A stretch of DNA of 64,000 nt from Antedon mediterranea (Eukaryota > Echinodermata > Crinoidea > Comatulida > Antedonidae), in contig NC_092679.1 in assembly GCF_964355755.1 (NCBI RefSeq), positions 10,470,932 to 10,534,931 on the forward strand, in the 5' to 3' direction. Position numbers and translations under genes: made by a program. Shown here piece by piece: positions 23,820-35,387 of the stretch (position 1 is the first letter of the stretch; each line of letters opens with the position of its first letter). The notes under the pieces are model-generated. The model had not been told where the DNA came from and searched no databases. It saw nothing but the letters and a program-made list of their open reading frames with translations.

Positions 23820-24130
23820 TCTATATTTAATATCTTGATGTAATGTTGTTCTGATAAAGCGCTATACAATCAAAAGATTGTCCCAAAGCGCTGAGAGAAA
23901 ACAGAAAAAATACAAAGAAAAAAGATGGGTTTTTAAGAGTGATTTCTTTTTTTAGGATCAGGAAGATTGTTCCGCAGTTTAGGAGCTACAAAGGCTCGAT
24001 CAACATAGGTCGGTTGGGTCGAACAAAAGATGGATTAGTTGGTCGACCTAAGAGATTAATTAATTATAAATTAAATTGGAAATATATGATGGGGATTTGT
24101 CGTGAAGAGATTATATGTAATTAACATAGG
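23820..24130. repeat. Insertion-like noncoding segment beside the CR1 fragment
   Basis: Contains AAAGCGCTATACAATC and CCCAAAGCGCTGAGAG, which resemble L2/CR1 3'-tail sequence. It separates Tx1-like ORF1 remains from ORF2 remains. Exact nature uncertain. Confidence 0.35.
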
Positions 24131-24132
24131 TT

Positions 24133-24660
24133 TTAAAATAATTCGTTGTTTAAGTGACGTGTATATAATATTGGTGTAATATGAGCAAATCTTGAAGTGC
24201 CGGATACAACTCGTGCAGTATTTAAAATAAGTTGTAGTTTATTAAGTTCTTTATTTGGTAGACCAAACAAAATGGCATTGCAGTAGTCTAACCGTGATGT
24301 TATGAGTGCGTGGACAAGTTTAATAAGCGAGGAGTGGGTTAAGGATTTGCGAATTGATCTTATGTTACTAATGATGTTGATATGTCTGAACATAGTCAAA
24401 TACAACTCCGATATTTCTAACCTCCAACGATGTGTGATTGAGGTGTTGCCAATGCTGATGTTTCTAGCAATGGGCAAATTATTGGAGTGTTTTGAATTAA
24501 GAAATAAGACTTCTCTTTTACCAGGGTTAAAACAGAGCATGTTTTTAGTTAGCCAATCCTGAACATCAACAACACAAGCTGCGATAACCGACTTCGCCTC
24601 ATTAAACTCTGCTGGTTGTTGCGTGTCATCTGCGTACACATGATATTGGACACCATCTTT
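24133..24660 (-). mobile_element. CR1/L2-like LINE RT C-terminal fragment (minus), nested
   Basis: A 168-codon open minus frame begins at the catalytic box (VYADDTQQ region; MYADDTQ) at 24639. It continues VQDWLTKNMLCFNPGKREVL, NISIGNTSITH, IRKSLTHSSLIKLVHALITS, RLDYCNAILFGLPNKELNKL and HITPILYTRHL. These are the post-catalytic and thumb blocks of CR1/L2-type reverse transcriptases. The upstream fingers/palm and endonuclease are missing. It sits between the ORF1 and ORF2 remains of the + strand Tx1-like element, so it looks like a later insertion. The clean frame suggests modest age. Confidence 0.8.
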
Positions 24661-24739
24661 TCTTTTAAGAAGTTAGTTCATAATGCAGAACAATCGACGT
24701 TGGTCTGATCCACAGCCATCAATTAAATGTACGAGGTCT

Positions 24740-25860
24740 GAGAGGTTAGTTTAAGAAAAGAAAGTTTTTAAATGGTTTGAAGACCAAAAACGATATTATA
24801 TTTCTACAGGAAACACATCTTGACAAAAAAAACTACTAGTTGTAAAGCAAAACTGTGGAAAGGTACATCATATCACAGTTATGGTACAACAAATAGTAGA
24901 GGTGTTTCTATCTTATTTAAATCAAATTTTGATACGAAATACATTGATAGTGAAGGCAGAATGATTATTCTTAGTATAAAATATAAGACAAAAACAATTA
25001 TGGTAATTTAATAAATGTGTATTCCCCGAATAACTACAAAGAAAGAGCCTTGTTCATCAAAGAAGCTGAAAAAAGATTGACACTCTTTCTACGGACGAAT
25101 ACATCATTTTCGGTGGTGATATGAACTGTATTCTAGATTGAAAGATAGATCAGAAAAATAGTTGTAATAGTTATGATAACTCACCATTAGTTCTGAACAC
25201 ATATTGTCAGACATATTGAGACAATGTCATTAAAGAAAATCTCAGTTCACTTGGTGTCGCAAAGACACCTACAGACTATTAGACTTTTGGTGTATTACAA
25301 AAGCCATGTATAAGAACGGAATTGTAAAAGTCATCAGATATAAGAAGATCTTCCCCTTTTTCCGACCACCAAGCCATTTCACTTAAACTGGTAAATGAAG
25401 ACAATGATCGGGGACCTGGTATTTGGAAATTAAATAACAGCGTCATAAAATTAAGAAATATACAGTATTGCCATAAGAAAAATAATCGAAAATGTTTTAA
25501 AAAATAAAATAATCTCAACCCAGAATTGTTATGGGAATATCTAAAAATAAAAGAATTCTCTATCAAATATTGCATAAAAAAACAAAAATGCTCTGAAAGA
25601 CAATCTGAATAAAGAGATCCAAATATTAATTGTTAACTTAGAAAACAGCTATAATGAAGAACTAGATAAATAAAAATAAAAGATCTTGAAATTATTTATT
25701 AAGCTGAAGCACAAGGTGCCAAGATCAGATCTAGAATAGAGTGGTTCGAAAACGGCGAACAGAACACAACATTTTTTTTACGGTTAGAAAAAAATAATGC
25801 AAAAAGAAAACATATTACGTTGCTAAAAAAAGAAAAATGGTAAAATAAACACTTAATTTA
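24740..25860 (+). mobile_element. Tx1-like LINE ORF2 endonuclease remnant
   Basis: Endonuclease blocks appear in + frames with many stops and shifts: SYGTTNSRGVSILFKSNFD near 24878-24935, EGRMIILSIKYKTKTIMV near 24952-25008, VYSPNNYKERALFIKEA near 25019-25070, IIFGGDMNCILD near 25107-25140, FTWCRKDTYRLLDFWC near 25250-25300, and FSDHQAISLKLVNEDNDRGP near 25360-25410 followed by GIWKLNN. Order and motifs match the apurinic-type endonuclease of Tx1-clade LINEs, the GDMNC and SDH boxes being catalytic. It probably belongs with the ORF1 remains at 22.0-23.7 kb. Confidence 0.7.
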
Positions 25861-26049
25861 TATTTCTGGAACAGCTGTGGTAAACATTTGAGAATGAACG
25901 AGAAATAACAATGCCTAAATACAAATAACAATGCCTAAAAATGTATTTATTTATAATTATCAGTTTCCGATATGTACTCATTTCCTATTTTCTATTTCTT
26001 ATATTTATTAATTCTTTGTCCAGTTATAAAGAATAGTTGACTTGATTGA

Positions 26050-26730
26050 AACATAATTTAAATTTGTCTGAAAAATCGCTGGCTGCCTTAAGTAACAACT
26101 TAGGATCATTTTCGTTGTCTCCAATGAGTACCATCGTCTGCCCAAAATAGACTACGTAGCTTTCTGTCAAGAACAATTTTTTTTTTAAATTGTAAAGAGT
26201 ATTGGGAAGAGGGAACAGCCTTGTTTGACATCTTCATTGACAGTAAACAATTCAGATTCGATGCCATTAAACAATACTTTACATTTAACATTTGTGTAAA
26301 GACCTTTGATAATGTTATAGAGGTTACCTTTTATCCCAATTTCTCTAATTGCAAATAGAAGTCTCTCCAGAATGTGTCAAACGCTTTTTGGAAGTCTAAA
26401 CAAGACTGCTTGTCGGGTGGCAATAATACTTTTTAATACAAATATGTGGTCTTCGCAGTGCCGGTCCTTCCTAAATCCACCCTGAACCTCTGTTAACGGA
26501 TCATGTTCTTCAATAAAGTTTGACACAGTCTGTGATAATTCTATTTTATATTTTTGATACACACGAGTTTAATGTGATGCCTCTATAATTGTTCAAGTCT
26601 CTGTGATCTCCTTTTTTAAATATTGGTATTATAGTTCCTATATTCCATTAGGTATTTTCTCTAATAATTTAAAAGAAAAGTTTACATCCGGGTATGAAGC
26701 TTCTCGCATACACACAGAGCCAAAATACTA
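26050..26730 (-). mobile_element. Degenerate LINE reverse-transcriptase fragment (minus)
   Basis: On the minus strand, across frames: TEVQGGFRKDRHCEDHIFVL near 26430-26500, FAIREIGIKGNLYNIIKGL then YTNVKCKVLFNGIESELFTV near 26230-26360, and NEDVKQGCSLFPILF near 26190-26235. This is the palm region of a non-LTR RT of the 'GFRKGR-DQIF-GVRQG-LSPxLF' type. Stops and shifts make it non-functional. Clade not determined. Confidence 0.7.
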
Positions 26731-27179
26731 TTTTGGACTTGCACAGTGTATGGACTCTAACCTTACGGTTTAAATTAAATAGATCATTCCATGCTATCCA
26801 TTCTAAATATCTTATTTTCAAACTTTTGCATATTTCTTACTCGTCTTATCCATTTTTGTCTTGGTGAAAAAGGGAGGGTATTTTATATTCCTCCCCTGAG
26901 TTTATAGCCTCTCTACCCGAACACGAACATTATAGAATAATGAAAACTGTCAAAAGTACGTTTTTAATCAATTTTTATCGTCTTTTTATTGCCATTTTGT
27001 TACTTATTTTATATATTTAAATTAATTGTTTTTTTAATTTAATTTTGTTTAAATGTAAAATAAAGAATGCAAAAATGGTTTTAAAAACATCAAAATCAAT
27101 CATTTTATACACTGCCATCAAATGTTTTTATTACAACTACTTTTAACGTAATATTTTCAATGATAAACTAAGTTGGGGA

Positions 27180-27735
27180 GACATCAGCAAAAAAATTAAA
27201 TCCCAGAATGTATTGTATGTGAACTTTATCTAAATTTAACTCCGGTAATCTGATGTTACTTTCGTTCTATAAATCCGTAATATGTAGTGTTTGGACGTAC
27301 TGCCTCTCCTGTTGGGCTGGTAATGCTACCGGAGGGAATAAAGGACGCCTTAAAACTTTCATCCGTCGGGCTGGTAAAATGATTGGTCTAGAACTGCCTT
27401 CCATTACCGATGTGCACCAAGAACACCTCCAGAAAGATTTCGAACGCATTCAGTCGGATTACTCTCATCCTCTCCACAAAGTAATCATAGACCAACTTAA
27501 TCCAAGTGGTAGATTGAGGCTCCCCAGTGTGAAAACAAATCGATATGCCAAATCCTTTATCCCCTCCGGTATCACCCAGTACAACAGGAAGTCAAGAAGA
27601 TAATAACTTAACTTATTTTGTATTTTTTAGATGTTTTTATATGAATGGTTGTTCTATCCTAACAACCTGTTAGTGACGGTTTCATCGCTGTTGGTTGACA
27701 ACTGAATAAAATTAAAATGAAAAATGAAAAATAAT
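27180..27735 (+). mobile_element. LINE ORF2 C-terminus with A-rich tail
   Basis: An open frame of 116 codons (27253-27603) reads SFYKSVICSVWTYCLSCWAG, then RRAGKMIGLELPSITDVHQE, SDYSHPLHKVIIDQLNPSGR, and TNRYAKSFIPSGITQYN. This is the C-terminal region seen in several fish and invertebrate LINEs, with 'FY-SVI' and 'HPLH-LPSGRR-SF-P-AI' signatures. About 130 bp after the stop is GAATAAAATTAAAATGAAAA, an A-rich 3' terminus near 27735. The element is strongly 5'-truncated. Confidence 0.75.
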
Positions 27736-27739
27736 TGTA

Positions 27740-30280
27740 TTTATTGTGGTTTTTTTTATGACGAGCAATGAATTTCTTTTTTGAGGATCAATAAATGTTA
27801 TCTTAAGTGTTTTTTTATATGCGACTCTACTGCATCAATAAAAATTGTACAGTTTAATTTTACTTATTTCAACAATTATAAACCCAACTGAAACCACCAA
27901 TGATTTCTCATCGTCAGTGTCCTTGTTGGTTCCTAGCTTGATTTGCTTGTACTGAGTACTCCATTTCTTATGTAACTACTACACAATTCTGTGCAGTCGC
28001 CTGATGACTAATGATAAAGTTAAAAGAAAGTGCATTCAAATTAGCAAGATTTGCAACTGAGAATGGTCATAATTGGTTAATTTGTTTGTAATGAGCAATT
28101 GATTGAACTGCATTACTGAAAGTCTTGTACTAATGAAGTTAAAAACCATTAAAAATTGCAAAAGTAACCAATTTGAATGGATGATAAATCAAATATCGCA
28201 ATATCATTATTACCTTCACAAAAAAGGAGGTTATGTTTTCAAATCGCGCATAACCCCTACCCTATTAAAAGCCTAGGCTGGCTAGCTTGCTTTGCCTATG
28301 TAGTATTGCATGCTTAATTATTTTTCTTTGTTTTTATTTACAGGAATTAATATATTTATATACTGCCTGACCAAGTTGCTGAGAATTTATGAAACGCCAA
28401 ACAAAGTAGCCTATGCATACACATAGGCCTAGGCCTATTATTAGCGACATTATTTACAAATAAATAATGTAATGTTAAATTATATAGGCTAGGCTTAATA
28501 TATACTGTATATTAAAAATTGTGTAGGCTACTACTGTTACTTATTTATATTATTTTAATATAGGCCCTATCCCAAATAAACGGATTCATAAGTGGAATAT
28601 TCAATTTTTTCCAAGAACTAGACTACTACACACTAAATAAAATTATTTTTAAATGTCTAAATTTAAAATTGGACTAATTTTGTTTATGAATTATGTTTGT
28701 GTTCCTGTGTGCAAATGTTGTATAAATCATTTGTTTAAAATTAAATTGTCTCATGTATAGGTCTAATACAATGATCTAGTTCAAATGTTTTCTAACATCA
28801 AATAATAATAATCTAAATCTGATAAGTTTGTTTTTTGTTTTAATGTAAATCAATTTTTTATGGCAATCTTGTACACTGGTGGGTCTGGAATAACAAAATT
28901 AAAATAGTAAATTAATGTAATATATTATTGCATGAACATTCATTTTTGGTGGTACAAACTCTGAATTGGTAATTAAAAAGCAATCAAAGTAGGCTGAAGT
29001 AATTTTTTGCTGTATTTGCAATAATCCAGGCAGTAATTGTTTTATCAACTTGAATTTGTAATTAAAAACAATATCAGCATTTTGAAGCAAATTTAGATTT
29101 ATTCTTGTGTTTAAAAGAGTCTGTTGTATGGTATTAGTTTAGGTGTCGTTGCCACTTTTGCCTTGTACTATTATTTATTATTTTGAAGAATTGTAGGTAA
29201 AACTTAATCATGATGACGTTTACCATGCAGCCGATAGCCAAGAAGAAACAACTCCACCCATGTGATAAAGTCAATCTCCACATTCAACCATCCGCTTTAA
29301 CGTGCAACCACTAAATTTCAATCTTCTTATCTGTATCTATATAAACATACATCTTTTGATAAATCAACAATTTTGTTTTTATTTCATTTAGATATTGGAT
29401 ATGATCAGGTGTTGGCCTACATATAATTAGAGATGTTAATTCAATATATTTTTTTTTTTTAACTTTATTTCTTCACTTTGTTTATTTAATCACAAATAGC
29501 AACATAATTGAATTTAAAAAAATCTTACTAAAATATCACAAACAACAACTCAAAACAATTTTAGTCTGTTGCAAAACATTAATAAAACATAAAACAAGTC
29601 AAATTAGGTGACATGTTTTAGAAGTAGCATTTGAAATAATAAATAGAACATTGTGTTAGAGGTGATGTAATGCATTTTTCTGATGTTGGGAAAGAATGAA
29701 ACATATTTTGACATAATGGATAGCAATTTTTGTATCAATTTTGTTTACATTTATTAGTATAGTTAGTAGTTTTGACAAATGCACTAATAAAAACATATTC
29801 AGTTACCAGTATTCACTTCTTGTTCACTGCATGCATGCATAACTTGTTTCCATTGATGAAAAACAGTGTTACTAAAGAAATTGCTGGATAAACTACATAA
29901 GAATAAAACTAGAAAAAAAAAACTTTTGATAAAGTTCATCTGGTTTATATTTTGTATGATGATTATGGTTTTTTTTTTAATAGTCAAAAAAAAATCTTAT
30001 TTAAAAGTAAATATTCTCAATACAATACATTTAAAATTACTATACTATATTCTGGTATTGTTTCTGAATAGGCATCAATTTATCTGGAAGACAAGAAATG
30101 AAGTTTAGGGAGATATTACTAATACTAGGCCTGGTATATTGGATAATTAAAAAACATGGTCGGAATACACTCAACCAGCCTGAATGTCTAAATAATAAAT
30201 ATTAACAAAAAAACACTACCTACAGTGATATAATAATAAATCATTTGCTTTATAAATAGCATTGTGTAAGAATTAGGATT
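27740..30280. other. A+T-rich region, no gene recognised
   Basis: No supported coding region. The open frames at 28899-29090 and 29799-30108 are low-complexity (Lys/Ile/Phe-rich) and show no family motifs. GGCCTA clusters lie near 28425-28440 and 28485-28565. Confidence 0.45.
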
Positions 30281-30284
30281 GTGG

Positions 30285-30680
30285 GTATAGGCCTAGTTTG
30301 ATAAGCATACCAATGTCCAAGTACAAACTCTAGGCATAGGCCTAGCCTAGCTAGGAGGTAGGCCTATGCCTAGCCTAAATAAAAGCAGAATTGTTTAGGT
30401 AGAGTAGGCCTCTAAGGCCTAGGCCCTTTCTATTTACAAACAAGTGAAAAAGTACATAATATGTTATTATAGACATACATATTATGTATGTCTATAATAA
30501 TAATATGGTCTGAAAGTAAACAACAATTATGGTAGGCCTAACCTAGACCGGCTTGGGAATAAACTACTCTCCTTGTGTACTGGCATTTTAGGCATAACTA
30601 AGGTCTAGCCTAGGTAGGTAGGCTTAGCCTAGCCTTTATTTAGGGCCTGGTCTACTAGGCCTAGTTTATAAGGTCTATCA
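30285..30680. repeat. Dense TAGGCCTA-type cluster
   Basis: About 400 bp enriched in TAGGCCTA, CCTAGCCTAG and AGGCTTAGCC variants (for example 30290-30440 and 30595-30665). It looks like degenerate low-complexity sequence grown from a palindromic octamer. No coding signal. Confidence 0.55.
30464..30500. repeat. 37-bp palindrome with perfect 18-bp arms
   Basis: TTATTATAGACATACATA (30464-30481) and its exact reverse complement (30483-30500) flank a single T. Could extrude as a hairpin. No adjacent gene. Confidence 0.85.
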
Positions 30681-30699
30681 GCCTAAAATTAAACCTTAC

Positions 30700-31940
30700 G
30701 AACTAATATCCATAAAGAAAACAACAACTAATGTCTTAACACTTACTTTAGATTAATTTTGGTAAGGTTTATTACGAAATAAACCATTAGTAAACCAAGT
30801 ATTCATTTAAAAACTTCCGTTTTGTTTTTTAATTTGTCCCGATTTTGGGTCAGGCTAAGCCTAGCCCTAACTTAACATTTAAACATGTTTACTGTGTAAT
30901 TAATGTATGAAGATCAGTAAAATATTATTATAATTATTTTTTAACAAATAAAACTATTTGTTTTATTGTTGAAAAGTGTAATTAAAGTGATGTTTTTTTA
31001 CCGTAAAAAACTCTTTTTGTCGAGGTAACAAAAAAAACCGCCCTCAACAACAAAATATCAAGAAAAGTAGAGCTAGCGCCTTATATATGGAAAATTTAAA
31101 CTTATCATAAATAATTAAAAAATAAACTAACAATTTTGATATTAATACCATATAATCAAAATAATAAACTGACAACATTCCGTGAGTTTCAGCTGGTTTA
31201 ACAAATTATAGCCAAAGTTACGAGTTATGCTATATCTGGACTTAAGCAGGTTTCGGCCATCTACCAAAGGTTGATTTGCTTATATCTCAAAGACAAAATA
31301 TCAAAACGTATCAAAACTTCACCATTATAACTACACACATATATATATACCTACTGGCAAAAAATTTTAAAGTTAAGTATTTCGGCGACCATCGCCAAAT
31401 GTACTATTTCCAAGCAGGTAAATGCCATATTTTTTGGCCAAAAAAATACCAAAGAAAGAAAATTAATTTTGACCATTTATAATAATCGTACGTTCATGAA
31501 ACTTCCCAGACTTCTTCTGTATATGTTATTTTATCGTATAAAAAAAGAAAATTTAATTTCCATTGTTTAAAAAAAAATGGCGATAATAAAACGAAAAACA
31601 TCATTTGTCGTCAAATACGGTCGATGAAAAACATTACCCGATAAGAAGGCCAAGTTCAGAAACGGATTTCTTAAAAAGTGGTTAACAAAGGCTGGGTGAG
31701 TGATATGACCAAAAGGAACATTTTATCTATATTTATGTGAAAATCCGATCAAAATTAGTTATCTAAAAGAAAAGATATAGCAAAACACTATCTATGGTTT
31801 TGTGAGAAATTATGGAATTTTCCTGCTATATACGAACAGTGCATTAACATAGGAAATCCGTATCTCGTTACACTGTAAACGCAAGCAGGAAAATGCCAAT
31901 AGATCTAGCGACGATATATATCGATGGGTCCAAGCAGGTA
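30700..31940. other. No gene; recurring AAGCAGGTAAATGCCAT motif
   Basis: No coding region supported. CAAGCAGGTAAATGCCAT occurs at 31411-31428 and 31931-31948, GCAAGCAGGAAAATGCCA at 31881-31898, and a partial form (AAGCAGGTTTCGGCCAT) at about 31244. The copies are irregularly spaced, so the meaning is unclear. Confidence 0.45.
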
Positions 31941-31954
31941 AATGCCATGTGATC

Positions 31955-33110
31955 TATATATATATATATATATATTCTAAACCGGGTGGTTTAGAATTAA
32001 TGTTCTTTGCCTCTTGTGTTTATATATATATATATATATATATATATTAATCCAAAGGCAAATTACTGAAAAAATGACAATGCTGTGGGTATCAGTGGCT
32101 GGATCTCAATGGAGATACAAAATAAAAGCGAAAAGCTAAATCAAAATGAGTAAAGTAAAACAGCCAGAAAAGTTAGCAGAGCTTTCGGGCAACACTAGCT
32201 CTTCATCGGTGCAAGTGAAGGAATTTGGATAACGTCATAGTATAAAGCTGGCAAGTGCTGCCTGGGTGGACAGGAATAAAAGAAATATAACAAAGGGAGC
32301 CAGGGTGGTGGGTGGAGTCTGAATAAGAGTAGAAAACAAAGAAGGTAGCTTGGTAGAGATATAAACAATTTAGGAATGAGATTAAAAAAACAGCTTAAAT
32401 GGTGGTTAATATTGAAACTTAAATTTTGGTAGTCAATGGAATAATTTTACCAATCTGGGAGTATGTTCCTAATGTTAAGTCCAAAAGGTTTTGTGGTTTT
32501 AAGTTGTAATTCCCAGTGGTTTTCCTTGTCTTTGCAAGTTTTGTCGCTCCATTTGACATCGTGGTCTATTGCAATAACTCTGAAATTTGCAATCGAGTGA
32601 CCAGCTGAATTAAAATGTTCGGCTACAGGTTGATCAAGCTTTAATGTTTTGATAGCTGATCTGTGTTGTGTCATTCTCATACGGAGAGTGTTTTTTGTTT
32701 CTCCGACGTACTGTTTGCCACAAATATTACAGTATATGAGATAAATGACGTTTTTGGTTAGACAATTAATTGATTGTCTTATTCGAAAAATGCGGCCAGT
32801 TTGGTTACTCTTAAATTTTTCAGTAGAATCAACCAATGAACAAGTTTTGCAAGATTTGCCGCAAAGGTGACTGCCCAAATTTTGGCTGTCATAAGAGTTA
32901 ATTTCACTCTTAAATTTAGATCTGACTAATATATCACGAAGGTTGGGAGGTCTACGAAATGCAATAATGGGTGGTTCCGGAAAAACAGTCATGAGACGTT
33001 CTGTGGACTGTAGAATGGACATATGTTTCTCAATAATAGCCCGTAATGGGGGAAACCTTGGGTGATAGGTTGTGACCATTGGCACTCTAGTCGATTTTTT
33101 TTAAAAGGCC
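31955..33110 (-). mobile_element. Penelope-like element, 5'-truncated, with 3' terminal region
   Basis: On the minus strand the order is truncated ORF (33105 to 32447), a 3' UTR with the hairpin AGAGCT...AGCTCT at about 32175-32210, then the terminal module (ATCTCCATTGAGATCCAGCC through TTGCCTTTGGAT, about 32130-32045), a (TA)n run, and an arm with AAAGAACATTAATTCTAAAC. The last ends in the dyad TTCTAAACC-GGGT-GGTTTAGAA (31976-31997). The terminal module is dispersed at 12.75, 15.08 and 54.25-54.36 kb, so the family has several copies here. The left truncation abuts a (CCGA)n foldback element. Confidence 0.8.
32447..33102 (-). CDS. GIY-YIG endonuclease C-terminus of a Penelope-like element (partial)
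   Basis: About 218 codons open on the minus strand. The frame stays open above the first methionine (33085) to about 33102, so the true start is upstream and lost. It contains the Penelope linker block MVTTYHPRFPP and PEPPIIAFRRPPNLRDILVR, a cysteine cluster C-x3-C-x2-C (GSHLCGKSCKTCSLV), and a GIY-YIG nuclease domain (NVIYLIYCNICGKQYVGET then LRMRMTQHRSAI). The domain carries the catalytic Tyr pair, the conserved Arg, and a downstream HWELQLKT block. Penelope-like elements join a telomerase-related RT to this nuclease. The RT is missing, so the copy cannot move on its own. The clean frame over 650 bp suggests it is young. Confidence 0.85.
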
Positions 33111-33124
33111 ATATACATTGCTGC

Positions 33125-33204
33125 AGTCGCGTGCTCAAGTTAGTGTTTACCGACCGACCGACCGACATAGTTAGCTGTAGAGTCGCGTTGAACGCGACTA
33201 AAAA
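33125..33204 (+). mobile_element. (CCGA)n foldback element, short form
   Basis: AGTCGCGTG at 33125, (CCGA)4 at about 33150-33165, CATAGTTAGCTGTAG, then the dyad AGTCGCG-TTGAA-CGCGACT (33181-33199) and A's. It abuts the truncated end of the Penelope-like element. A G16 run follows at 33213-33228. Confidence 0.75.
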
Positions 33205-33234
33205 TTTGATTCGGGGGGGGGGGGGGGGATTCTA

Positions 33235-35385
33235 TGTAGGGGACTTATACTGTACGCGGAGGTAGCAACTTTTATAGCAAAATTATGCGAATTTTAGCAA
33301 CAAACATCCATGGCACTCCCATAGTGCCTTTAATAGCACCATGGCTTGATGGTGAATTAATGCAACTTATGCGACAACGTGATTGCACACATAAAAAGGC
33401 TAAAAAAATCGGAATCGGATTGGAACACCTACAAAACGTTACGGAATAACGTTACTGATAAAATCCGGACCAAAAAAAGGGAATATTTTAAATCAACCAT
33501 CGAAAAGAACAAATGTGATTCGTCAATGCTATGGAAAAAACTAAAAGAGGTCCTTCCAAGCAATAAAAAATCAGCCCCAAATTGTATTATTTCCAAAAAT
33601 GGAAGAAGTACTATCAACAATCCTGACGACATTGCTGATATTTTGAATGAACATTTCTCCACAATCGGTGAACGTATGGCGAATGCTACAACCAGTAGTA
33701 CATCTGAATCAAACCAAAACGTTTTTGAGTCAAATTCACTCGAACAATGTATATTGCCAGATATCACAGAAGAATTTGTTCAAAGTCAAATATTAGTAAT
33801 GTCTGCTGGTAAAGCAACAGGTCCAGACGACGTCAGTGTAAAAATGCTAAAACTAGCTTACCCACACGTGACAAAGTCATTCCCCATGTCCTAAACCTAT
33901 CTATACGATGCGGACATTACACTACAGAGTGGGAAATGGCCTCTGTTACACCTATTCACAAAGGAGGAGACAAAAGTAACACTAATAATTATAGGCCAAT
34001 TTCCATCCTACCAATTGTTTCAAAAATTTTAGAAAGGTGGGTACATTCGGCCGTCTAATAGTACCTTAATGTGAATAAACTGATCCCATCTTGTCAATCA
34101 GGGTTTAGACACTCAACTGAAACAACGCTACATGACTTAACCAACGAGTGTTTACATGCCATAGAACAGGGTAAAATGACTGGTACTGTTTTCATAGACC
34201 TGAGAAAGGCTTTTGACTCAGTTAATCATGAAATTGTGTTAGAAAAACTCAAATGTATGTGCATGTCACCATCCGTAATGGAGTGGTTTAAATCATATTT
34301 AAGTGATCGCAGTCAATATGTAAACATTGGTGGCACAAAATCGAAGACGCGGCCACTAAACATTGGTGTGCCACAGGGTTCGATTTTGGGGCCATTGCTT
34401 TTTATCATTTACACAAGTGATTTACAAAATTGTATTCCTAAAAACTGTAAGTTGTTCATGTACGCTGACGATTCAACCCTGACATGTAGTTTACCAATTA
34501 TTGACGAAATAGAAACAAATTTAAATATGGTATTAGATATAGTACACAATTGGGCAAACAGAAACAAACTATAAATGCAAACAAAACTAAATCAATGCTC
34601 ATCGGATCGAAAAAGAAAACATCTACTAACGACCTTAATCTAAAAATTGCAAATAATTCAGTTGAAAAAGGTAAACTCTTTTAAATGCTTAGGTGTCATA
34701 ATTGACGAAACATTAGGTTGGTCACCGCATGTTGAGTACGTGAACAAAACAGTTTCTTCTAAACTAGGCATGCTAAATCGGATTCGCGACTGTATTCCAC
34801 AAGGCTGCATGAACACACTTTTCACTAGTCTAGTAAGGCCGTCATTATACTATTGTTGTACAGTATGGGGTGGTAGGTATGCATCCCATAATAAAACACT
34901 TAATAAGTGTTTAAAACGAGCTGCAATGCTTATTTTAAAATGTCAATATCTGACTCCTTCAGTAGACATGTTCTCAGACCTAGGCTGGCTTTAATTTTCG
35001 GACAGAGTTTCATTTAAAAGGACTGTCCTTGTATTTAAATGCATAAATAAAATGACTCCCGAATATATGACTAATATATTTACACCCTTATCCTAGTCAC
35101 GTGTAACGAGGCAGTCCACATTGTTGAAGTTAAAGATTCCTTTTGCGAGAACAGAATGTTTCTCCACAAGTTTTAGTCTTGTTGGTGCAACCCTGTGGAA
35201 TAGCGTCGAAGAGGAGTTAAGAACCATCACATCCTTAGGGTTATTTACATCAGAACTTCATAGGAAGTATATTCAGCAAAACGCTATTATGTAAATGGTT
35301 TTTAACTCAATGCAGGGCCCCAATGGAAATCAGTCTTTAACTGTTTGGGCTTACCCTGGGTAAACAAAGTAATAATAATAATAAT
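33235..35385 (+). mobile_element. Best-preserved LINE: near-complete RT, (AAT)n tail
   Basis: From about 33375 to 34994 the ORF2 reading is broken only by a few frameshifts and stops (near 33890, 34060, 34574 and 34640). Motifs: AGKATGPDDVSVKMLKLAYP near 33810-33865, SVTPIHKGGDKSNTNNYRPI near 33942-34000, SGFRHSTETTLHDLTNE near 34097-34147, VFIDLRKAFDSVNHEIVLEK near 34189-34246, GVPQGSILGPLLFIIYTSDL near 34368-34425, and the catalytic box MYADDST with YADD at 34461-34472. The C-terminus follows: FKCLGVIIDETLGWSPHVEY near 34680, TSLVRPSLYYCCTVWGGRY near 34827, and a WNSVEEELRTI block near 35200. The 3' end is GGGCTTACCCTGGGTAAACA then (AAT)n to 35385. The endonuclease is missing. CR1/Jockey group by eye. 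Confidence 0.9.
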
Positions 35386-35387
35386 CT

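Noticed and set aside
32170-32220. Hammerhead ribozyme in the Penelope 3' region (minus strand ...CCGATGA...GAAA...)
   Set aside because: The core CTGATGA is not matched (CCGATGA) and no proper stem II closes the GAAA. Only a simple AGAGCT/AGCTCT hairpin is supported.
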